Positions 9,039 through 17,615 are shown, counted from the stretch's first letter. The stretch: 48,300 nt of DNA from an uncultured Lachnospiraceae bacterium (GCA_949840915.1 CATKXY010000017.1:1-48300); one strand, 5' to 3'. Numbers and translations: made by a program. The notes: a model not told the origin generated them from the letters alone.

Positions 9039-10265
9039 ATGGAGTTTTTGTATGACAGGCAGGTGCGGAAATTTTATGTGTTCCTTGTGACGCTTTGTGC
9101 CGTGCAGATCTGTTTTATGGGATGTTCGGGGATGCTTCAGGCCCGCGGTGTCAGAAGGGCGCTGGTGGAACGGGAGCTTTCAGCGGCTTCCTATCTGCTG
9201 GAACAGGATATTCCTCCCGCGCTGATCGCCTCTGCTTGGAATCATGGGGAGGTGACAAAGGAGGGCAGAATGCTGCTGGAAAAGATCGGACATACGGAGG
9301 AGTCAGGGGAGTACTTATTGTTGCTCACTGAGCAGAACGCTGTTTGGACGATGGTGTTTCTGGCTGCGGAGGGAGCGTTGTTCGCCGTAATTTTGCTTTT
9401 GGGGGCAGGCAGTTTTCTGCGGAGACGGGAGCAGGTCTACGGAGAGGCGGAGAAAGTCGTCACACTCTATGCGGACGGCAAATTTGACAGGCATTTGCCC
9501 ATGGGAGGAACAGGGGGATGCCAGAGGCTGTTCAATACAGTGGAAAAGCTTGCGTTGTCGCTTCAGGCAAAGGGGGAAGCCGAGTGCCGGGCAAAGGAAT
9601 TTCTGCGGGATATGATATCAAATATTTCCCATCAGTTAAAGACGCCTCTGGCGGCGCTTGATCTGTATATGGAGATTTTGACCCGGGAGCCGGAGAATGC
9701 TGAGGCTGTCAGCGCTTTCACACAGAAATCCTTACGTTCGCTGGAGCGGATGGAGCAGTTGATCCGGTCCCTCCTGAAAATGGCCCGGCTGGATACGGGG
9801 AGTATTGTGTTTGAGAAGGGATATTGTCCGGTGTCGGAGATAGCGGCACAGGCGGTGGGAGAGCTGGCGGAACGGGCGAAAAGGGAACAAAAGCAGATCC
9901 TGTTTGAAGGAATACACGAGGAACGTATTTTCTGCGATCCGGAGTGGACAAAGGAGGCCGTGGAGAATCTTGTAAAAAATGCCCTGGATCACACGGATGC
10001 GGGCGGTGTCATAAGAATCTGCTGGAAAAGCACGCCCGTGATACTGCGTCTGACGGTTGAGGATGACGGATGCGGTATCGCGCCGGAGGATATCTATCAT
10101 ATTTTCAGACGTTTTTACCGAAGCGGGAGCTTAGGCGACAGGCAGGGGGCCGGTCTTGGACTTCCCCTTGCGAAGGCTATCGTCGAAGGGCAGGGCGGGA
10201 GCCTGAATGTGGAGAGCAGCCCGGGCGAGGGAAGTATTTTCACAATTACTTTTCCTGCTTTATGA
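9039..10265 (+). CDS. Membrane sensor histidine kinase
   Basis: 408 aa from the ATG at 9039 (AAAGGGGGAGAG upstream; a start at 8985 would overlap the regulator without a ribosome site). Two membrane segments (about 11-30 and 102-125) enclose a short extracellular part of about 70 residues. A HAMP-like linker follows, then HisKA with the phosphorylated His near residue 198 (SHQLKTPLAALD), N box ENLVKNALDH, G1 DDGCGIAPED, F box IFRRFYR and G2 GAGLGLPLAKAIV. It senses an unknown envelope signal and phosphorylates the preceding regulator. The small sensor loop and adjacent FtsX-type ABC transporter fit peptide/envelope-stress systems. Confidence 0.9.
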   Translation: MEFLYDRQVRKFYVFLVTLCAVQICFMGCSGMLQARGVRRALVERELSAASYLLEQDIPPALIASAWNHGEVTKEGRMLLEKIGHTEESGEYLLLLTEQNAVWTMVFLAAEGALFAVILLLGAGSFLRRREQVYGEAEKVVTLYADGKFDRHLPMGGTGGCQRLFNTVEKLALSLQAKGEAECRAKEFLRDMISNISHQLKTPLAALDLYMEILTREPENAEAVSAFTQKSLRSLERMEQLIRSLLKMARLDTGSIVFEKGYCPVSEIAAQAVGELAERAKREQKQILFEGIHEERIFCDPEWTKEAVENLVKNALDHTDAGGVIRICWKSTPVILRLTVEDDGCGIAPEDIYHIFRRFYRSGSLGDRQGAGLGLPLAKAIVEGQGGSLNVESSPGEGSIFTITFPAL

Positions 10266-10271
10266 CAAACT

Positions 10272-10337
10272 CTTACAGGAAAGCTTACGAATCTGTAAGC
10301 TTAGATTCACCGGAATGTAAGAAGACGATGTTATACT
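10272..10337 (+). promoter_or_regulatory. Promoter of ABC operon with phased repeats (likely response-regulator sites)
   Basis: CTTACAG (10272-10278) and CTGTAAG (10293-10299) form an inverted repeat; CTTAC recurs at 10284, and TGTAAG recurs at 10294-10299 and 10316-10321, 22 nt apart (two helical turns). TATACT at 10332-10337 is a fair -10 with no good -35, as expected for an activated promoter. Confidence 0.5.
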
Positions 10338-10379
10338 TTGTCTTGTACAGATACCTATAGGAAAGGCGAGGTGTTATCA

Positions 10380-11063
10380 TTGGAAATTTTAAAGGTGGAA
10401 AAATTGAGGAAGGTTTACGGCAGCGGCGAGGCGAGAGTGGAGGCATTGAAGGATGTCTCTTTTTCCATGCAGAGAGGGGAGTTTGGAGCTGTCGTGGGGG
10501 TATCCGGATCCGGCAAAAGCACGCTGCTCAATTGTATCGGCGGCCTGGACCGGGCTGACTCGGGGAAGGTGTTCATCAATGACAGAGATCTCTTTGCCAT
10601 GGGGGAGAATGAACGCACTGTTTTCCGCAGACAGAATATCGGATTTATTTTTCAGGCGTTTCATCTGATTCCCGAGCTGGATGTGGAGCAGAATATTATG
10701 TTCCCGCTGCTGCTGGATTATCGCAAGCCGGACAGAGAGCGGATGGAGGAGCTTCTGGAGGTGCTGGGACTGGAGAACAGGCGAAAGCATCTGCCGGGAC
10801 AGCTTTCCGGCGGACAACAGCAGCGGGTGGCCATAGGCCGGGCATTGATTGCGAGACCCGCTCTTGTTCTGGCGGATGAACCTACCGGGAATCTGGATTC
10901 TCAGAGCAGTCAGGATGTGATGGATCTTTTGCGCAGGGCGTCGGAATATTATCAGCAGACCGTTCTGATGATCACACACAACATGAATCTGACGTTTTTG
11001 GCCGACCGTGTATTCCGGGTGACGGACGGCGTGCTGAAGGAGCTGGGAGGTGCAGAGGAATGA
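10380..11063 (+). CDS. ABC transporter ATP-binding protein (MacB/LolD type)
   Basis: 227 aa from a TTG at 10380, with GGCGAGG 7-8 nt upstream; [14 protein letters not shown] is the usual start for this family, while an upstream in-frame ATG at 10338 lies on top of the promoter. Walker [10 protein letters not shown] (40-48), Q-loop in [14 protein letters not shown], signature [15 protein letters not shown], Walker [15 protein letters not shown]-loop MITHN. The permease begins in its stop codon (ATGA overlap), so the pair is translationally coupled. Family members drive mechanotransmission in peptide export or antimicrobial-peptide sensing and resistance rather than classical import. Confidence 0.92.
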   Translation: MEILKVEKLRKVYGSGEARVEALKDVSFSMQRGEFGAVVGVSGSGKSTLLNCIGGLDRADSGKVFINDRDLFAMGENERTVFRRQNIGFIFQAFHLIPELDVEQNIMFPLLLDYRKPDRERMEELLEVLGLENRRKHLPGQLSGGQQQRVAIGRALIARPALVLADEPTGNLDSQSSQDVMDLLRRASEYYQQTVLMITHNMNLTFLADRVFRVTDGVLKELGGAEE

Positions 11064-13432
11064 AGCATTATCTGGATCTGGTAGAAGTTTCGGCAAAACG
11101 GCACAAAAAGCAGGGGAGGATGACCAGGCTCTGTATTGTGCTGGCTGTTTTTCTGGTCACGGTAATCTTCAGCATGGCGGATATGGAGATGCGCTCGCAG
11201 ATGGCTCAGGCCGTAAAAAGCGACGGGGCATGGCATGCAGTGTTCCGGGTTGACGATGAACAGGGAGCGCTGCTGGCGGCACGGCCTGAGGTGGAACAGG
11301 CAGCGCGCTATGGCGCGTTAAATTACCATTTGGATGAGGGGTATCAGATAGAGGGGATTGAGACCGGCGTCTGCGGATTTGACAGGGAACTTATGGAGAT
11401 ATTCCCGGCTGCGGAAATAGTGGAGGGGGTCTTTCCGGGAAACGCGGATGAGACACTGATCAATGAGCAGGCTGAAAACAGACTGGGGCTGGGGATTGGT
11501 GACACAGTGGCGCTGAAAACGCCTCAGGGGGATGAGCGGCAGTATCTGATTACCGGGATATCGAAGGAGACCGCGCTGACCGCCCGGTATGACGCCTGTG
11601 TGCTGTATCTGAACGCGGAAGGATTTCAGCAGTTGTACGGGGAGGATGAGGGAGACGCAAAAGAAATGGTTTCCTATGTGACATTCCGGCCTTTGTGTAA
11701 TATTCAGAGAGCGATCGGGGAGATCAGCGTACAATTTGATCTGCAGCCGGATGAGGTCGCCCAGAATGCAAAAGTGATCATGCTGATGTTCCAGAGCAGG
11801 GATTCGTATATGATGGGACTTTATCTTGCAGCGGGGGTTCTGGCGGTATTGGTCATGATAGCGGGCATCCTGATGATCACATCCGGCATGAACAGCAGTA
11901 TTGCGCGCAGGACGGAGTTTTTCGGGATGCTGCGCTGTCTTGGGGCGACGGGCAGACAGGTGATCCGTTTTGTCCGGGCGGAGGCGCTTGGCTGGTGTAA
12001 AAGTGCGATTCCGGCCGGGGTTTCGGCAGGCGTGGTTGTGACGTGGATGCTGTGCGGAATGCTGCGTTTTCTGAGTCCCGGTCTGTTCGAGGGAATGCCG
12101 GTTTTGGGCGTCAGCGTTCCGGGGCTGGCTGCGGGTGTCGTCATGGGTTTTATCACGGTTCTTCTGGCGGCCGAGGCGCCTGCCAGACGGGCGTCAAGGG
12201 TATCTCCGCTGACGGCTGTGTCCGGAAATGCGGGAACCGTGCAGGTGGTAAAGCGGTCCGCAGGAACCGGAGTCTTCAAGGTAGAGACGGCTCTTGGCAT
12301 GCATCACGCCACCGGAAGCAAAAAGAATTTTCTTCTGGTGACAGGCTCTTTTGCCTTCAGCATTCTCTTGTTTTTGTCCTTCAGCGCGGCCGTGGACTTT
12401 ATGTACCATGCCATTACGCCGCTTCGGCCCGGAGCGCCGGATTATTTTGCGTACAGTGAGAGCAATGCGAATTCGATTCCGGTGGAGCTGGCCGGGCAGA
12501 TCGCCGCGCAGACGCATGTGAAGCGGGCTTTCGGAAGAAGCTGTGCGACATGCATGCTGGCGGTGGAAGATAGAGAGACGGAACTCACGGTAATCTCCTA
12601 TGATGAACAGCAGTTTCAGTGGGCCAAAAGAGATCTTCTGGAGGGGAGCTTCCGGGGTGCGGTGGAGGGAAAAGGCCTGCTCCTGGCATTTCGTGAGAAC
12701 AATGTGATGCGCTCGGGGAGCAGTGTGGTGCTGTCACAGGGAGAAGACAGCCGCGAGGTCACAATCGTGGGTATTTTGGGCAGTGTTCCGTTTTCCTATG
12801 GCACAAATAAAAGTACCGGGGCCGGGGAGGCCGTCGCAATCTGTTCGGAAGATATGTTTCGCCGATTGTTTGGGGAAACGGGATATGCAGTGATTGATGT
12901 GCAGTTTGATGCCGGAGTGACGGATGCCGAGGTGCAGGAGATCCGCCGGATGATAGAACAGGCCTCAGGAGAAGGAATTGCCTTTTCCGACAGGAGGATC
13001 GATAATCGCGAGGCCAGAGGCGCAAGCTATTCTTTGGCGGTTTTTCTGTATGGATTTCTTGCAGTCATAGCGCTGATCGCATTTTTTAATATTGTGAACT
13101 GTATTGCCATGAGCGTATCGGCCCGGTTACGGGAATACGGAGCCATGCGTGCAGTGGGTATGACTGTGCGCCAGGTGGTCCGGATGGTATGGGGGGAGAC
13201 TATGACCTATACGTTTTGCGGCATTGCGTTTGGCTGTATTGCGGGACTGCCATTGAACAGATTTTTGTTCCATACGCTTGTCACCTCCAGGTGGGGGGAC
13301 GCATGGGAACTTCCGGGAAGGGAGCTTTTGATCATTCTGATCATTATGCTCTGCGCTGCCTGTATGGCGGTCACGAGACCGGCGAAGCAGATACGGGAGA
13401 TGAGCGTGGTGGATACCATCGGGGCGGACTAG
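11060..13432 (+). CDS. FtsX-family ABC transporter permease
   Basis: 790 aa. N-terminal membrane helix (about 27-46) followed by a large periplasmic-type (extracytoplasmic) domain to about residue 250, an FtsX block of three helices (LYLAAGVLAVLVMIAGIL; about 255-375), a linking helix (FLLVTGSFAFSILLFLSF), a second extracellular domain (about 450-650), and a second FtsX block (VFLYGFLAVIALIAFFNIVN to the C-terminus). ARRTEFFGMLRCLGA and ARLREYGAMRAVGM are the conserved cytoplasmic loops before each FtsX core. Together with the upstream ATPase and two-component system this forms a four-gene module; substrate unknown. Ends in KQIREMSVVDTIGAD, with no obvious terminator after it. Confidence 0.9.
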   Translation: MKHYLDLVEVSAKRHKKQGRMTRLCIVLAVFLVTVIFSMADMEMRSQMAQAVKSDGAWHAVFRVDDEQGALLAARPEVEQAARYGALNYHLDEGYQIEGIETGVCGFDRELMEIFPAAEIVEGVFPGNADETLINEQAENRLGLGIGDTVALKTPQGDERQYLITGISKETALTARYDACVLYLNAEGFQQLYGEDEGDAKEMVSYVTFRPLCNIQRAIGEISVQFDLQPDEVAQNAKVIMLMFQSRDSYMMGLYLAAGVLAVLVMIAGILMITSGMNSSIARRTEFFGMLRCLGATGRQVIRFVRAEALGWCKSAIPAGVSAGVVVTWMLCGMLRFLSPGLFEGMPVLGVSVPGLAAGVVMGFITVLLAAEAPARRASRVSPLTAVSGNAGTVQVVKRSAGTGVFKVETALGMHHATGSKKNFLLVTGSFAFSILLFLSFSAAVDFMYHAITPLRPGAPDYFAYSESNANSIPVELAGQIAAQTHVKRAFGRSCATCMLAVEDRETELTVISYDEQQFQWAKRDLLEGSFRGAVEGKGLLLAFRENNVMRSGSSVVLSQGEDSREVTIVGILGSVPFSYGTNKSTGAGEAVAICSEDMFRRLFGETGYAVIDVQFDAGVTDAEVQEIRRMIEQASGEGIAFSDRRIDNREARGASYSLAVFLYGFLAVIALIAFFNIVNCIAMSVSARLREYGAMRAVGMTVRQVVRMVWGETMTYTFCGIAFGCIAGLPLNRFLFHTLVTSRWGDAWELPGRELLIILIIMLCAACMAVTRPAKQIREMSVVDTIGAD

Positions 13433-13568
13433 CTGTAACCGATTGTAATAATTTCTGTGGACGGAAGGTACGGAAGCATTGCGCGGAAAGCGGGAACGTG
13501 GTACGATGAATACAGATAGGATTTGGAGTTATATTGGTGTGCAGCAGGTTTCATAAAAGGATTTCGGG

Positions 13569-14399
13569 ATGGTAAAGCTGGTTTTGGAGAATTTTGATCT
13601 GGCGCAGATCTGTGGGTCGGGGCAGTGCTTTCGCATGAAGGAGAGGACGGAGAGTCTGTACAGTGTGATCGCGGGAAGACATTATCTGGAGCTGGAGCAG
13701 CAGGGAAACGAATGTGTGTTTTACTGCGATGACGCGGAGTTTCATGGTTTCTGGAAGGAGTATTTCGATCTGGAGGGAGATTATGCCTCCTATATCGGGA
13801 AGATAGCTCCCAATGATATCTATTTGAACAATGCGGCGGAGTTTGGCGGCGGAATCAGGATTCTGCGGCAGGATCTGTGGGAAATGATCGTTTCTTTTTT
13901 GATCTCTCAGCAGAATCATATCGCGCGCATCCGCAGATGTATTGAAAATATTTGCGTGAGTTATGGTGAAAGGCTGGTCAACGCCCGCGGGGAAGTGTTT
14001 TATGCGTTTCCCGAGCCGCAGTCGCTGGCCGGCCTGAAGGAAGATGCTCTGATGGAGTGTAATCTCGGCTATCGCAGTAAGTATGTGGTACGGGCTGCAA
14101 AATGCGTTGCCGGCGGAGCGTTTGATCTGGAGGAAGTCGCGCGGATGTCTTATGGCGAGGCCCGGGAGAAGCTGTTGACTCTGTTTGGGGTGGGAGAGAA
14201 GGTGGCGGATTGTATCTGCCTTTTCGCACTGCATAAGCTGGAGGCATTTCCGGTGGATACGCATATCAGACAGGCTATGCAGATACATTATAAGCGGGGC
14301 TTTCCCAGGCGGCGCTATCAGGGAATTGAGGGAGTGCTGCAGCAATATATCTTTTATTATGAATTGGCCGGGACACGGAGCGCCGGCGGCAGAAAGTGA
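13569..14399 (+). CDS. ogg: 8-oxoguanine DNA glycosylase/AP lyase, OGG1 type
   Basis: 276 aa. An OGG N-terminal domain (QICGSGQCFRMK, residues 13-24) is followed by the HhH-GPD core (about 100-260): LISQQNHIARI, then LFGVGEKVADCICLFALHKLEAFPVDTHI. K211 in GEKVADC aligns with the catalytic lysine of human OGG1 and D230 in PVDTHI with its catalytic aspartate, giving a bifunctional glycosylase that removes 8-oxoguanine. OGG1-like enzymes are known in some Clostridia. Length is shorter than human OGG1 but normal for the bacterial form. The start ATG has AAAGG 8 nt upstream. The next gene starts 9 nt after the stop. Confidence 0.88.
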   Translation: MVKLVLENFDLAQICGSGQCFRMKERTESLYSVIAGRHYLELEQQGNECVFYCDDAEFHGFWKEYFDLEGDYASYIGKIAPNDIYLNNAAEFGGGIRILRQDLWEMIVSFLISQQNHIARIRRCIENICVSYGERLVNARGEVFYAFPEPQSLAGLKEDALMECNLGYRSKYVVRAAKCVAGGAFDLEEVARMSYGEAREKLLTLFGVGEKVADCICLFALHKLEAFPVDTHIRQAMQIHYKRGFPRRRYQGIEGVLQQYIFYYELAGTRSAGGRK

Positions 14400-14407
14400 G
14401 GAGAGAA

Positions 14408-14860
14408 ATGGGTGATCAGGCAATGGATAACAAGGAGAAGGAGCCCGGCGTTGGTCAGCTTATGAAGGAGCTCAGATTTACCCGGATCATCTGTATGATC
14501 TCTTCTGTGCTGACCCTTTGTCTGCTGCTTGGAGGGATATTTCTGTTTGACCGGGTGCAGAAGCTGGCCGCGGTATGCGAGCCTGCCATAGAGAAGATAT
14601 CTGATGTGGATGTGCAGAGCCTGAATGAGACCTTGTATCATGTGAATGTTTCTCTGAAAAGTGTGGATTGGGAGCAGGTGGCGGATGCCCTGGGTGAACT
14701 GGATGTGGAGGCGCTCAACTCCGCTATAGAAGGGCTGGACACCCAGGAGCTGACCGAATCGCTGCAGAACCTGAATGAGGCTGTGGATAAGCTGCGGGAA
14801 TTGAATGAAAAAATGAGTGCATTTTCATCCATGTTCGGCGGCATTTTTAATCAGGGTTGA
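14408..14860 (+). CDS. Membrane-anchored coiled-coil protein, unknown function
   Basis: 150 aa from the ATG at 14408 (GAGGAGAG upstream). A polar N-terminus of about 23 residues precedes one membrane helix (IICMISSVLTLCLLLGGIFLF) and a helical, acidic region with repeated leucine spacing (VDVQSLNETLYHVNVSL, VDVEALNSAIEGL, TQELTESLQNLNEAVDKL), which should form a coiled coil or amphipathic bundle outside or inside the membrane. No catalytic motif. Tightly spaced behind ogg, so probably cotranscribed, but no functional link is evident. Confidence 0.7.
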   Translation: MGDQAMDNKEKEPGVGQLMKELRFTRIICMISSVLTLCLLLGGIFLFDRVQKLAAVCEPAIEKISDVDVQSLNETLYHVNVSLKSVDWEQVADALGELDVEALNSAIEGLDTQELTESLQNLNEAVDKLRELNEKMSAFSSMFGGIFNQG

Positions 14861-14995
14861 TGAGAGCATACCAGCAAAATATAAAAAGGAAGCGGATATG
14901 TTTTGTGCAAAAGAGAGAATCTTTATGAGCGGAAGAATTCAATAGATTTTATTCCTTGCTTGTGATACACTCTTTGTAGAAGGAGGTGCAAATAA

Positions 14996-15328
14996 ATGAC
15001 AGACGGTGAGAAACTGGATCTTGTTTTAGCGGAGCTTCAGGGAATGAAGACAGAAATTCAGGACATAAAGACAGAAATCCGGGATATGAAGACGGAAATT
15101 CAGGACTTGAAAGCCGGTCTCGAAGAAGTCAATTTGAAGGTAACAAAGATTGACCTGACGATTGAGAATGAGATTCGGGTGAATATTCAGCGTGTAGCGG
15201 AAGGGCATCTCGATTTGTCTCGAAATATGCATGAGGTTATGAAACCGAATAATGAAATTAAAATGTTAGCCATTAAGGTTAGGATGCTGGAGACGGATAT
15301 CAGGGAGATCAAGTCAAAAATTTCATAA
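14996..15328 (+). CDS. Small coiled-coil protein with tandem heptad triplets
   Basis: 110 aa, entirely helical, no membrane segment. Residues 17-37 are three near-identical 7-residue units (MKTEIQD, IKTEIRD, MKTEIQD), encoded by three 21-nt tandem repeats at 15044-15106, followed by further heptads (LKAGLEEVNLKVTKIDLTIENEI). It probably forms an oligomeric coiled coil; similar short proteins are common in Clostridia and have no assigned role. A strong AGAAGGAGG ribosome site lies before the ATG and TGATACACT (extended -10, TACACT at 14966-14971) upstream, so it is likely transcribed on its own. Confidence 0.7.
   Translation: MTDGEKLDLVLAELQGMKTEIQDIKTEIRDMKTEIQDLKAGLEEVNLKVTKIDLTIENEIRVNIQRVAEGHLDLSRNMHEVMKPNNEIKMLAIKVRMLETDIREIKSKIS
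15044..15106 (+). repeat. Three 21-nt tandem repeats in the coiled-coil gene
   Basis: Units at 15044-15064, 15065-15085 and 15086-15106 differ at a few positions and each encodes one heptad (M/I-KTEI-Q/R-D). Confidence 0.8.
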
Positions 15329-15374
15329 ATTTGCAGATCTGTATAAAAATAAAGGTTGAGTATAAAAATTTTTC

Positions 15375-15403
15375 TTGCGTACAGTTCCTTTGTATGCTAT
15401 AAT
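15375..15403 (+). promoter_or_regulatory. Promoter of tRNA-Trp
   Basis: TTGCGT (15375-15380), 17-bp spacer, TATAAT (15398-15403), 30 bp before the tRNA. Confidence 0.7.
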
Positions 15404-15433
15404 ATAACTCGCTGGTGATTTATCAGCTTATAC

Positions 15434-15504
15434 AGAGGAATAGTACAGCGGTAGTGCGGCGGTCTCCAAAACCGTTAACGGGGGTTCGATTCCCTCTTCC
15501 TCTG
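15434..15504 (+). tRNA. tRNA-Trp (CCA)
   Basis: Cloverleaf read directly: acceptor AGAGGAA (15434-15440) pairs with TTCCTCT (15497-15503), discriminator G15504; D arm GTAC/GTGC; anticodon arm GCGGT-CTCCAAA-ACCGT with anticodon CCA; T arm with loop TTCGATT. The 3' CCA is not encoded. The gene is followed directly by a protein gene with no clear terminator between. Confidence 0.93.
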
Positions 15505-15608
15505 CTTTGACAAAAGCCTTGAAGTGTTGCCAGGCAGCGCTTTGAGGCTTTGTTTTGTTGAAATGTGCGGATAAAGTTGATTGGTTGGAGAGAAGGGGAG
15601 GATTGAAA

Positions 15609-16064
15609 ATGTCGGAATTGGCTGAACGGAATGCAGGGCAGGAAGCAGGGACAGAGGCGGATCAGGATGCCCGTTTGAGACAGGCGATGCAGACGTTGGA
15701 GCAGTATGTTTCTGATCTGGCGGCGGAAGCGGGCGAGAATGAGAGCTACGCCGCACAGTTGTGGGAGCGGCTGAAGAATTCGGAGGGCGTGCTGAAGGAG
15801 CTGGCCTATTATCATGATTACGGCAGTTTCTGGGGAGAATATAAGGTGCAGGGCTATTCGCTGACAGACGTGCTGGTATGGCAGGTGGATCATTTTAAGG
15901 CATATCTGGACAGGCGGGATGAGGTGAACCGCTGGAGACCGGAGAGGCTTCTGTTACATGCGCTGGATGTGCTGCTTCAGATGGAGGCGGATCCCCGGCC
16001 GTTTATTGCGAAGATGCAGGGGGAGACCGGTACGGATTTTGTGGGAAAGTTCAAAGAATATTAA
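15609..16064 (+). CDS. Conserved hypothetical protein
   Basis: 151 aa from the ATG at 15609 (AGGGGAGGA upstream); an earlier in-frame ATG at 15555 has no ribosome site. Soluble, mostly helical: an acidic low-complexity N-terminus (QEAGTEADQDARLRQA) then a compact helical region with YYHDYGSFWGEYKVQGYSL and VLVWQVDHFKAYLDR. No catalytic motif recognised. It is placed between tRNA-Trp and a palindromic hairpin at 16085-16116, so probably monocistronic. Confidence 0.7.
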   Translation: MSELAERNAGQEAGTEADQDARLRQAMQTLEQYVSDLAAEAGENESYAAQLWERLKNSEGVLKELAYYHDYGSFWGEYKVQGYSLTDVLVWQVDHFKAYLDRRDEVNRWRPERLLLHALDVLLQMEADPRPFIAKMQGETGTDFVGKFKEY

Positions 16065-16084
16065 AAGACCCTCTGCATACAACT

Positions 16085-16116
16085 AGAGTACTTCCGGGCA
16101 AAACCGGAAGTACTCT
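16085..16116 (+). terminator. Hairpin after hypothetical gene, weak terminator
   Basis: 13-bp perfect stem AGAGTACTTCCGG (16085-16097) / complement (16104-16116), 6-nt loop. No U-tract follows on either strand, so termination is less certain; it may instead protect the 3' end of the mRNA. Confidence 0.5.
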
Positions 16117-16264
16117 GGCTGTAAAAGGGGAATTATACAAAATATAGCTGTTTTCTATCGTTATATTCATTATATGGCAGATTTCGCCATTTGTCTACAG
16201 AAAAATCAACTACTGATTGACAAAATCCGTCATATTTCAGCTTTATTTTTGGGTATGACAGGTG

Positions 16265-16270
16265 TAAAAT
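16265..16270 (+). promoter_or_regulatory. Candidate -10 of the Mrp/Mbh-like operon
   Basis: TAAAAT at 16265-16270 with TTTATT (16242-16247) at 17-bp spacing, 55 bp before the first operon gene. A TTGACA at 16217-16222 has no matching -10. A small ATGGC/GCCAT dyad sits near 16172-16190. Assignment is tentative. Confidence 0.35.
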
Positions 16271-16324
16271 AAGACAATGAATGAAGCGTAATATTGCGTT
16301 GGGGCAGTATAGAGGTGGGAGACC

Positions 16325-16795
16325 ATGTATCTGTTGTTTTTTGTGATGTGGATTGTCTTTAACGGAAAGTTTACTCCGGAAATTGCAGCCTTCGGTGCAG
16401 TGCTGGCGGGTGTGATGTACTGGTTTATCTGCAAATTCATGAATTATAAGCCGTCTATGGATATTTTGGTGTGCAGGAAAGTGTTTGGTTTCTTGCACTA
16501 TCTTTTCGTGCTGGCAAAGGAGATCATAAAGGCGAATGTGACGGTTATCGGGATGATCTTTACTTCGAGATACGAGCTTGAGCCGGTGGTGGTACATTTC
16601 CGCGCGGATCTGCAGTCGAGATTCGCCAGAATAGTGCTGGCAAATTCCATCACGCTGACGCCGGGCACGATCACCATCTCCATGGTGGACGGGGAGTATA
16701 TTGTGCATTGTCTTGACAAGAGTCTGGCGGAAGGACTGGACCGTTGTGTGTTTGTGGAGCTTTTGGAAAAACTGGAAAGGGTGGACGGGAAATGA
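16325..16795 (+). CDS. mnhE: Mrp/Mbh-type antiporter subunit E
   Basis: 156 aa. Two to three N-terminal membrane segments (MYLLFFVMWIVFNGKFT with the GKFTPEI-type loop, then AFGAVLAGVMYWFI) and a cytoplasmic C-terminus containing LANSITLTPGTITISM, the signature of MnhE/MrpE proteins. First gene of a ten-gene operon; corresponds to MbhA in archaeal membrane-bound hydrogenases. Structural subunit of the cation-translocating half. Ribosome site GAGGTGGGAG. Its stop overlaps the start of subunit F (ATGA). Confidence 0.9.
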   Translation: MYLLFFVMWIVFNGKFTPEIAAFGAVLAGVMYWFICKFMNYKPSMDILVCRKVFGFLHYLFVLAKEIIKANVTVIGMIFTSRYELEPVVVHFRADLQSRFARIVLANSITLTPGTITISMVDGEYIVHCLDKSLAEGLDRCVFVELLEKLERVDGK

Positions 16796-17232
16796 AGGCA
16801 GAGAGTGCAAGCCTTTTTTTGCAGGCTCAGAGAGGCCTGTTTATAGTGGTCCTGATCGTGCTGGGATTATTGTTTTTTGCGGCGCTGGCGCGGGCGGTAA
16901 AGGGACCCCGGGTAGCGGACAGGCTGGTGGCTGTGAACATGATCGGCACGATGGTCATGGTGATGATCGCAGTGCTGTCCCTGTATCTGCGGGAGGAGTA
17001 TCTGCTGGATATCTGTCTGATCTACGCCATGGCCAGCTTTCTGGCGGTGATCGTTCTGGCCAAAGTATATATCGGCATCTATGAGGAGCAGCATTTGGAA
17101 CAGGAAAGGCGAAAGGGCAGAGCCGGAAGGGCAAGCAGAACCGGGCTGGAGAACAGAACCGGGCCGGACGGAGGCCGGGCTGCGGACAGTCAGACGAAGC
17201 CGGATGGCAGGAAGGAGAACGGAGTGTCATGA
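16792..17232 (+). CDS. mnhF: Mrp/Mbh-type antiporter subunit F
   Basis: 146 aa from the ATG at 16792, which overlaps the TGA of subunit E. Three membrane segments (FIVVLIVLGLLFFAALARA, MIGTMVMVMIAVLSLYL, LDICLIYAMASFLAVIVLA), with the GPRVADRLVAVN motif after the first, diagnostic of MnhF. The last 50 residues are a hydrophilic, Arg/Gly-rich tail (KGRAGRASRTGLENRTG) longer than in typical MnhF of about 90-100 aa; its job is unknown. Corresponds to MbhB. Confidence 0.9.
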   Translation: MKAESASLFLQAQRGLFIVVLIVLGLLFFAALARAVKGPRVADRLVAVNMIGTMVMVMIAVLSLYLREEYLLDICLIYAMASFLAVIVLAKVYIGIYEEQHLEQERRKGRAGRASRTGLENRTGPDGGRAADSQTKPDGRKENGVS

Positions 17233-17615
17233 GTGTAGGAGAATGGGTGCGCCTGCTTTTGGGCGGCGCTTTGCTTTTGGGTGGTCTGCTGGTCTTTTTG
17301 ATCGAGATATACGGCGTGTTCCGGTTTAGGTATGTGCTGAACAGAATGCATGCGGCGGCGCTGGGAGATACGCTGGGAATCACCTGTTCCATGGCGGGAT
17401 TGATGCTGCTCTCCGGATTTCGGTTTTCAACCTTAAAAATGGCTATGGTCATTGTGTTTTTGTGGATTGCTTCTCCGGTGTCCTCGCATCTGCTGGCAAG
17501 ACTGGAGGCCGGAACCAATGAGCAGCTTGGGGAACATTGTGAGGTTTACGAGAAGCTTGAGACGCTGGAAGAACAATTGCGCGACGGGGAGGAACGGAAG
17601 GAGGAAGCTCTATGA
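17229..17615 (+). CDS. mnhG: Mrp/Mbh-type antiporter subunit G
   Basis: 128 aa, starting in the stop codon of subunit F (ATGA). Three membrane segments: LLLGGALLLGGLLVFLIEIYG, GITCSMAGLMLLSGF, MVIVFLWIASPVSSHLLAR. RMHAAALGDTLG and the SPVSSHLLAR motif are typical of MnhG/PhaG. Corresponds to MbhC. A charged C-terminal tail (EKLETLEEQLRDGEE) is likely cytoplasmic. Confidence 0.9.
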   Translation: MSVGEWVRLLLGGALLLGGLLVFLIEIYGVFRFRYVLNRMHAAALGDTLGITCSMAGLMLLSGFRFSTLKMAMVIVFLWIASPVSSHLLARLEAGTNEQLGEHCEVYEKLETLEEQLRDGEERKEEAL

